Shown here: piece after piece, positions 58,409 to 64,000 of the stretch
Layout: each line of letters opens with the position of its first letter
Position numbering within the stretch: the stretch's first letter is position 1
From: Myxococcales bacterium
GTDB lineage: Bacteria; Myxococcota; Myxococcia; Myxococcales; Myxococcaceae
Reading direction: 5' to 3'
Assembly (NCBI GenBank): GCA_030681895.1
Contig: JAUXRI010000270.1
Location: 62,001-126,000, forward strand
Length of the DNA stretch: 64,000 nt
The notes under the pieces: model-generated
Told to the model about the DNA's origin: nothing
The model's input: the letters and a program-made list of their open reading frames with translations, nothing else
Databases searched by the model: none
Made by a program: the position numbers and the translations under genes

Positions 58409-59167
58409 TCACGGCGCCTTCGCGTACTCGCCGAGCGCCGACGCGTTCTCGAAGACGCCCGAGTGCGCGAACGCGAGCTTCGACACGCCCGCTGGCACCT
58501 TCGCGGCCAGCCCACGCAGCGAGGCCTTGCACTGCTCGAGGTCGTCGCTGAACACCCACGGTGCTGGCCTGAGCTTGCCGTCGGACTGCGCGGTCGCCGA
58601 GTCGCCGAAGAACAACACGCCCCGCGCGAGGAAGGCGGCGCTCCCGCCGGTGTGGCCGGGAATGTTCCACGCGGTCACCCCGACGCCGCCGAGCTGCACC
58701 GTGGCGGCATCGACCAGCACGTTCGTCACCTTCACCGACTTGCCCTTCTGGATTCCCATGAACTTCGGCAGCGGGCCCTTCCCTGCCTCGGTGCCCTCGG
58801 CGAGCCCGCGGTCGCCTTCGAAGACGTACACCGCTGCGCCGGGGAACTGCTGGCAGCCTGCGACGTGGTCGGGGTGGCCGTGCGTGACGAAGATGGCCTT
58901 CACCGACGACGGCTCGAGGTTGCGCGCTTTGAGCGCCGCGAGCAGCGTCTTCGCTTCCGGGTCATTGCCGCAGTCCACGAGCGCGACACCGTCATCGAGG
59001 TCGATGAGGTACGCGTTCACATAGCCGTCCCGCACGAGCTGAACGCCAGGCGCGACAGGGCCGTCAGCCGCTGGCACCAGGCCCACGAAGGCCGAGCCGA
59101 CGGTGGCGAAGAAGACTCCGAAGAGCGCGACGAAGACGATGCCGACGATGAGCAGGACGCGTTTCAT
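58409..59167 (-). CDS. Metallo-beta-lactamase-fold hydrolase with N-terminal membrane anchor
   Basis: 252 aa from the ATG at 59167 (MKRVLLIVGIVFVALFGVFF, signal or anchor helix); an ATG three codons upstream is possible. MBL metal motif THGHPDHVAG (HxHxDH), further ligands in NIPGHTGGSA, FFGDSATAQ and FAHSGV. LVDCGNDPEAKTLL is the core strand-helix start. Likely periplasmic; substrate could be a lactone, phosphate ester or beta-lactam-like compound. Its 3' end shares sequence with a relic at 18.5 kb, together with the adjacent hairpin. Confidence 0.9.
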   Translation of the reverse strand: MKRVLLIVGIVFVALFGVFFATVGSAFVGLVPAADGPVAPGVQLVRDGYVNAYLIDLDDGVALVDCGNDPEAKTLLAALKARNLEPSSVKAIFVTHGHPDHVAGCQQFPGAAVYVFEGDRGLAEGTEAGKGPLPKFMGIQKGKSVKVTNVLVDAATVQLGGVGVTAWNIPGHTGGSAAFLARGVLFFGDSATAQSDGKLRPAPWVFSDDLEQCKASLRGLAAKVPAGVSKLAFAHSGVFENASALGEYAKAP

Positions 59168-59350
59168 GGGACGCACGGGTAATCGCGCCGCCTCAGCGAC
59201 ACCAGCTCATTCCCAGGCCCGTTCCACGCCTGCGACGCGGCTCATGATGCAGTGCCGACGGCGTCGACCTCAGTCGGGCTGAACACGTTGAGACCGAGAG
59301 CTGTAACGGAGTCGCGCGCGGCGTGTCGATGGGGCGTCCTGGGGAGGGAC

Positions 59351-60481
59351 TCACCGCACCCAGACGGTGATGCGCTCTCGCGTGGCGGCGGCGCTCCGAA
59401 GCATGTGGGTGTCGGGGAAGATGTGGGCCGCGGCCCCGTTGCACGAGCTGTGAATCATGCTCGGGTATGGCGTCGCAGACGCGCAGGTGGCCTGGAAGTT
59501 CGACGCGGCCAGGTTTCCCGTGAAAGTCCACGCTGACGCGTCGAAGATGTTGAGCACGTTGAGGCCGCGGAGCTGGGTGATGGCCACGCTGTTGGCGTTG
59601 CTGGTCGCCGAGGCGCCGTTGACGGGGTCGACGAAACGCACCTGAGAGCCCGCCAGCGCGAGCGCGCGCACCGACGCGGCGGGAAGGTACGTCGCTGAGT
59701 CGAGCGCGACGCGCAGGCTCTCGACGGTTCGGTCGGTCGTGTGCGCTTGAATCATCGTCCACCCTCCGCCGGCGCTCGTCATGTCGCACTCGGCAAGAAA
59801 CGCGTAGCCACCCGCGCTCAACGAGTAGACGCCGCTCGGCGCCGTGGGCCGCTGCGAGAGAATCGTCGCGCACGAGATGGTCGCTCCGCTCGGCGGCGAA
59901 CTCGTCACCGTGCTCCAGACCCCTGCGGTGCAGAACTCGAGCGCGCCGTTGTTCAAGCGCACCGAGCCGGCCGTCGCGGCGCTGCAGGCCGTCGTGGTGG
60001 CGTTCGCGAGCTGGAGCGGGCCTCCGAGGCGAGTCGTGCCACCTGCCGTCACCTGCAGGTTGAGCGTGGCGCCTGGCCCCGCGGGCTCGAGGTTGGTGGT
60101 GACGACGGTGCCGGCCGTCGGCCCGATGCGCCCATTGAGAATGGTCAGGAGGCCCTGGAAGTTGCCGTTCATCTCATCGGCGCGCGCGGGGAAGTCGGCG
60201 CAGAACGTGACCAGCGGCGAAGGCAGCGTCTGCACGCACGCGGCCTGGGAGAGCGCGACCCGCGCAACGAAGCCAATGGCGCCAACGGCGACGACGGCCG
60301 CCACACCCAGCGCCCGCGTCCGTCGTCGAGCCGAGGCCGCGCGGCTGGCGCGCTGGGCCTGCACCAGCCACTGGGTGACCTCTGCCTCTGACACTCCCTG
60401 CTGAAGCGCCGCCTCGGCGGGCGTGAGGGCACCGCTGAGAATGGCCTCGACGGTCTGGGTTCGGGAGACGAGGGTGGGCAT
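59351..60481 (-). CDS. HTH - transmembrane - fibrinogen-like protein
   Basis: 376 aa. Residues about 8-45 form an IS3-OrfA-like helix-turn-helix (TVEAILSGALTPAEAALQQGVSEAEVTQWLV). A basic linker with RRRTR precedes one membrane helix (ALGVAAVVAVGAIGFVARVAL, about 57-77), so the N-terminus is cytosolic. The outer part has coiled repeats (TNLEPAGPGATLNLQVTAGG), and a fibrinogen C-like module from about 190 (FLAECDMTSAGGGWTMIQ). Fibrinogen-like domains bind sugars or amines; the HTH could couple sensing to gene control. Not a known architecture to me; could also be a rearranged gene. Confidence 0.75.
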   Translation of the reverse strand: MPTLVSRTQTVEAILSGALTPAEAALQQGVSEAEVTQWLVQAQRASRAASARRRTRALGVAAVVAVGAIGFVARVALSQAACVQTLPSPLVTFCADFPARADEMNGNFQGLLTILNGRIGPTAGTVVTTNLEPAGPGATLNLQVTAGGTTRLGGPLQLANATTTACSAATAGSVRLNNGALEFCTAGVWSTVTSSPPSGATISCATILSQRPTAPSGVYSLSAGGYAFLAECDMTSAGGGWTMIQAHTTDRTVESLRVALDSATYLPAASVRALALAGSQVRFVDPVNGASATSNANSVAITQLRGLNVLNIFDASAWTFTGNLAASNFQATCASATPYPSMIHSSCNGAAAHIFPDTHMLRSAAATRERITVWVR

Positions 60482-60555
60482 GAGAGGGCTCGACGGTGAA
60501 GAGAGGACCGCGAAGTGAGTGGCCGCCCCCGGTCTTTCATTTCCGCGAGCCGCCG

Positions 60556-61902
60556 TCAGCCGGTGAGTGAGAAGGGCGTACCGTCGACGTTCAAGGGGTA
60601 CGAGCGCAGCGCCTCGGAAGTCTGAATGCCCGCGACCTGCCGCAGCGCCCGTATCACGTGGGTCGGCGTGAGCGTCACCCCCGTGTCCGAGAACGCGTGG
60701 GTCGTTGGGTCGATCTTCCGCGCGCGCAGCACCGTCGCCAGCGGGTTGGGCCCCATGGGTGAGCCGGTGGTGCCGCCGATGACGCGGCCCGCGGGGAAGA
60801 GGTTGAGCGCGAGCGCCGCCTGACTCTGGGCGAGCAGCGTCGACCCGATGGGCCAGTGCCCGCTGCCGGCCGTCTCACGCACCGGCGTGCGGCCGAAGTC
60901 AGACGTCATCACCACCACGGTCGGCACCATCTCCATGTCGGCCGTCAGCAGCAGGTGCCGGGCCACCTCGAACACCAGCCCGAGCTCGACGAGATGGTCG
61001 GCGTCGGGAATGCCGTGCGAGTCCATGTTCGGCCCGCCGACGGCGATGGTCATCGACATCGCGACGCCGGCCTTGAAGCCGCGCAGCCCCATCGTCGCGA
61101 GCGCTTTGGTGTTGGCGAGCTGGTCGCTGCCGATGGGAGGAATGCTCAGTCGCGCGAGCTCTGGAGACGCCGTCATCGCCTCGCGCCACGCCGTCAGCCC
61201 TCGCTGCCACCCGGGCAGGCGCTGGCTCTGCTGCAGTCGTTCGGCGCGGCTCAACGCGAGCGCCCGCACCTTCGTGTGCACCGGTTGCGACATCAACCGC
61301 ATCGCCGTCACGGTGGGCTGGTTGTTGAGGTACTGGCCCGACGACGGCTTCACGACGTTCTGGAGCGCGACGATTTCAGGCACGCCGCGATAGTCGAGCC
61401 GCACTGGCGCCGTCAGCCCACCGCTCTCGTCGTAGCCGCTGATGTCGACGAGGGGCATCACGCGCCCACGCCCGAGCGCGCCCGCCACCTGCGCCGCGAA
61501 GATGGGGAACCCTTCGAGCAACGAACCGCTCATCGAGAAGCGCGCGCCGACGTCGTGGTTGTTGCTGCCGACATCGATGCCGTTGATGACGGTGAGGCGG
61601 TTGGCGAACTGCGTGAAGAACGGGCCGACGGGCCGCACCATCGGCGTGCCCATCGAGTACGCGTCGACGTAGGGAATGCTGCCGGCCATCGCCAGCTGGT
61701 TGGTGTTGTGGAAGCCGCCGTTCGCGCTCGTGCGTGGCCCGAACTTCGGGTCGCAGAAGAGCATCTGGTCCCACCCTCCCGTCGCGTGCAGCTGCACCCA
61801 GAAGACGGGCGGCGCATTGCCGACCTGCGCCATCGCGCGGCGGCCGGCCATGGCACTGAACAGCGTGGCCGAGAGCAGCTGTCGTCTCGTGAGGGCGCCC
61901 AT
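60556..61902 (-). CDS. DUF1501 family protein
   Basis: 448 aa from the ATG at 61902. N-terminal twin-arginine-like MGALTRRQLLSATLFSAMAG suggests Tat-dependent export of a folded cofactor protein. Family segments: WVQLHATGGWDQMLFCDPKFG, INGIDVGSNNHDVGARFSMSG, VVVMTSDFGRTPVRETAGSGHW, GRVIGGTTGSP. DUF1501 proteins resemble sulfatase/alkaline phosphatase-type folds and are usually paired with a DUF1592/DUF1549-like or haem-motif protein, as here. The start overlaps the stop of the upstream partner by 1 base in an ATGA arrangement. Confidence 0.88.
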   Translation of the reverse strand: MGALTRRQLLSATLFSAMAGRRAMAQVGNAPPVFWVQLHATGGWDQMLFCDPKFGPRTSANGGFHNTNQLAMAGSIPYVDAYSMGTPMVRPVGPFFTQFANRLTVINGIDVGSNNHDVGARFSMSGSLLEGFPIFAAQVAGALGRGRVMPLVDISGYDESGGLTAPVRLDYRGVPEIVALQNVVKPSSGQYLNNQPTVTAMRLMSQPVHTKVRALALSRAERLQQSQRLPGWQRGLTAWREAMTASPELARLSIPPIGSDQLANTKALATMGLRGFKAGVAMSMTIAVGGPNMDSHGIPDADHLVELGLVFEVARHLLLTADMEMVPTVVVMTSDFGRTPVRETAGSGHWPIGSTLLAQSQAALALNLFPAGRVIGGTTGSPMGPNPLATVLRARKIDPTTHAFSDTGVTLTPTHVIRALRQVAGIQTSEALRSYPLNVDGTPFSLTG

Positions 61903-64000
61903 CACTTCTCCAGGGTGAAGCGGGGGTCGAGGAGCAACGTGGCGATGACGGCCTGCCACGCACGAAGGACGTACGCGTCATCGCGGGTGGTTCCGGTCGC
62001 GGGGAGTCCGGTCGAGAGCACCACGTCGTTCGCGCACGGCCGCTCGAGCGCTGCGGGCTCGGTTCGCGCCATGACGGCGGCGGCGCCATCTCGGCGAACG
62101 TCACGCAGCAAGGTGTACAGCTCCTGCACGTCGGCGGAGTCGAGGGTGACCCGCGCGCCGAGCAGCTGCTGGTGCAGGTCGCGCAACGTCTCGAGCACCG
62201 CGGTGTCGGTCGCCGCGACGCCGGTGGGCACGAGTGTCTTCTCGACGCGGGGGAAGAGCTTGCGTTGCGCGGCTGGCAGGTCGAAGTCGCGCGTGACGGC
62301 GATGCACGAGGCCTCGAGCGCGAGGTGCTCGATGATGGCCGCCGTGAGGCTGCTCGCGGCGCGCGACCGCGTCTTCACCCCGAGCGCCGAGCCGTCGAGC
62401 CCGCCGTACAACGTCTTCAGGCTCTCGCGCTGAAGCAGGTACGCGTCGTTGGTGCCGTCGTGGCGGCCGAGGCGTTGGTAGCCGCTGTCTCCCGAGGCGG
62501 CCCAGCCGTGCGCGGACCAGACGAGCCCGAGCGCGTTGCGCAACTTCCGGTCGAGCACCTCGGGCGTCACCAGCGAGCCGCCGCCCAGGCCCGTCAACTC
62601 CACGCGGCCGATGGCGTCTGCGTTGCCCGCGCGAAACGCCGTGCCCTTCACGATGGCCAATACGAGCGGAGGGAGCCGCAGGCCGCTGGCGACGAAGACG
62701 TCGGTGAGGCGCTCGAGTTCCATCGCCTCGGCGGCCGCGGCGGCGTCGAGGCCCGCGTACTCGGGGAGCGACGTGTCGGTCGGCGGCACCAGCAACGGCC
62801 GGCCCCACAACGACGTCGCGACGTGCACCGTCATGCTGCGCGCGAAGCCCCGCTGCGCGGCGACGTGCGCGCCCAGCACCTCGAGCGCGCGCGGCCTGTC
62901 CATCACCGACAGCGCGTTCGCCGCACTCGCGCCAACACCGGGCGGGAACATGTCGGCGGGCCTCGTCCACCCGCGGTCGGGACACGCGTTGTTCTTCGGG
63001 CTGCCGGGGGGCTGGTAGAAGACGTTGTCCTCGTAGCCGCACTCGTCTTCGTTCAGGTACATGCCGGCGATGGGGTCGAGCAGTTGGTGGCACCCCGTGC
63101 ACTGAGGGTTCTTCACCGTCGGCGTGTCTTCGAGGTCGACCGCCGCGGCGTCGATGCGAGGCGCGGCCTTCATGATGTCGAAATCCATGAAGTACTTCAT
63201 CGTGAAGCGCGAGCGCTTGCGGTTGAAGTTGGTCGGCGAGCTCGGGTACCGAAGGAGCCACGCGGCGGTGGTGAGGACGCCAGCGTATTCGCCAGTGCCC
63301 ATCGCTTCGTTGATGCCCGGTACCGAGGTGACGGCTTCGTAGCGGTCGGCGTCGGGGATCATCGAGAACGCGGTGCCAGGCATGAAGCCGTGGTACGGCA
63401 CCCGGTAGAAGCGCGCCGAGTACGCGTTGAGCAGGCGGTGCCGCGCCGTCACCACGTCACTCAGCGGCCGGTCGTTCTTCACGGCCCGCACGAAGAACTC
63501 GAGCGGCTCTCTCGCGAGCGCCTCGACGAGTCGAATGCCTTCGCCGCGCGGCCAGCTGCGCCAGTCGTAGTCGTCGCCGCCGAAGCGGCTCACCGACGCC
63601 GGGTGGTAGACCGAGTTGAGAATGTTGCCCGAGTTGGTGTCGGTGTTGTTCGCGCGAAAGCCGTCGGTGAGGAGCACGTCGCCGAACATCTCGCGCACGC
63701 GCTCGAGGAACGCGGGCTCCTTCATCTGGTTCGTCAGCACGTCGTCGAGGCCGGGCAGCCCGTTGGCCTGCACCTGACCCAACTCAGCGGCCGTGGGAGG
63801 CCGGCCGACCAACTGGAACGACGCCTTGATGAGCGTGTCGACCTCGTCGAGCAGCACGAGGCCTTCGACGATGGGCCGAATCTCTTCACCGGGGCAGCTC
63901 ACCGGGCTCTGGAGCTCGCTGATGATGCGCCTCACGACGTTCGCCTGCGCGCTGTCGGCCGCAAAGAGCACGCCGCCGCCATGGGCGAGCTGGCCGGTGG
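61902..64000 (-). CDS. Large exported CTGCH-motif protein, DUF1501 partner (partial, runs off right edge)
   Basis: The frame is open through the edge (reads QLAHGGGVLFAADSAQANVV upstream), so the start lies beyond the window and at least 699 codons are visible. Residues in the visible part show VDTLIKASFQLVGRPPTAAEL, MKEPAFLERVREMFGDVLLTDG, and a c-haem-like CTGCHQLLDPIAGMYLN. Such proteins precede DUF1501 proteins in planctomycetes and myxobacteria and resemble DUF1549/DUF1588-type cytochrome-like chains. The role of the pair is unproven. Stop at 61902 overlaps the DUF1501 start. Confidence 0.8.
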   Translation of the reverse strand, partial: TGQLAHGGGVLFAADSAQANVVRRIISELQSPVSCPGEEIRPIVEGLVLLDEVDTLIKASFQLVGRPPTAAELGQVQANGLPGLDDVLTNQMKEPAFLERVREMFGDVLLTDGFRANNTDTNSGNILNSVYHPASVSRFGGDDYDWRSWPRGEGIRLVEALAREPLEFFVRAVKNDRPLSDVVTARHRLLNAYSARFYRVPYHGFMPGTAFSMIPDADRYEAVTSVPGINEAMGTGEYAGVLTTAAWLLRYPSSPTNFNRKRSRFTMKYFMDFDIMKAAPRIDAAAVDLEDTPTVKNPQCTGCHQLLDPIAGMYLNEDECGYEDNVFYQPPGSPKNNACPDRGWTRPADMFPPGVGASAANALSVMDRPRALEVLGAHVAAQRGFARSMTVHVATSLWGRPLLVPPTDTSLPEYAGLDAAAAAEAMELERLTDVFVASGLRLPPLVLAIVKGTAFRAGNADAIGRVELTGLGGGSLVTPEVLDRKLRNALGLVWSAHGWAASGDSGYQRLGRHDGTNDAYLLQRESLKTLYGGLDGSALGVKTRSRAASSLTAAIIEHLALEASCIAVTRDFDLPAAQRKLFPRVEKTLVPTGVAATDTAVLETLRDLHQQLLGARVTLDSADVQELYTLLRDVRRDGAAAVMARTEPAALERPCANDVVLSTGLPATGTTRDDAYVLRAWQAVIATLLLDPRFTLEK

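Overview
The window is a high-GC chromosomal segment. Several signs point to a myxobacterium (Myxococcota, probably the Cystobacterineae side). These are a DUF2378 (TIGR02265) protein, a MYXO-CTERM-like surface protein, many Cys-rich lipoproteins with MopE-like, Kazal-like or DGG-repeat regions, a eukaryote-type Ser/Thr kinase, an FHA-sigma54 activator, an ECF42/DGPF pair and a DUF1501 pair. No rRNA, tRNA, CRISPR array, phage or plasmid module was recognised. Both edges cut through genes: a MocR regulator on the left and a large CTGCH-motif protein on the right.

Layout. 1-5 kb: MocR regulator divergent from a PNPOx-GNAT fusion, an aldo/keto reductase relic, an enoyl-CoA hydratase, a GreA/B-like factor with a duplicated 3' end, a hot-dog thioesterase. 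5-14.5 kb: MopE/Kazal lipoprotein, front-end fatty acid desaturase, secreted TPR-like protein, glycosyltransferase/methyltransferase pair, MYXO-CTERM protein with an 11-unit repeat, M1 aminopeptidase. 14.5-20 kb: GH3 enzyme, ATP-grasp protein, lipoprotein, alpha/beta hydrolase, dihydroorotase. 20-32 kb: Ser/Thr kinase, glutamine amidotransferase, DUF2378 protein, lipoprotein-like adenylate cyclase, chorismate mutase coupled to a U32 protein, a 1125-aa lipoprotein, FHA-sigma54 activator. 32-41 kb: TerB-like protein coupled to a twin CX3C protein, VIT/VWA protein, FeS photolyase, TAXI-like protein, alkyladenine glycosylase, ECF sigma factor with zinc anti-sigma factor. 41-54 kb: di-haem peroxidase, haemerythrin, SDR, HTH-DUF4325 regulator with a repeat array, hybrid histidine kinase, YCII pair with ECF42 sigma factor, ABC exporter, HprK coupled to a cNMP-binding protein. 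54-64 kb: beta-propeller-like lipoprotein, a repeat cluster with a small insertion element, an AbiEi/DUF559-like protein, an MBL hydrolase, a fibrinogen-like membrane protein and the DUF1501 pair.

The most unusual structure is non-coding. A diverged repeat family with a hairpin core occurs three times at 56.4-57.2 kb. One of these copies is split by a 120-bp element with 14-bp terminal inverted repeats and a 5-bp target duplication. A related hairpin, each with the 3' end of the same metallo-hydrolase gene, lies at 18.5 kb and 58.35 kb. Separately, eight TTGACGAT-like repeats, many about two helical turns apart, precede and enter the HTH-DUF4325 gene and look like an operator array. Most genes are single units or short coupled pairs; several pairs share 4-bp stop/start overlaps (GT2/methyltransferase, lipoprotein/hydrolase, U32/chorismate mutase, CX3C/TerB, ABC ATPase/permease, cNMP/HprK). 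All functional calls come from motifs read by eye; no database search was run.
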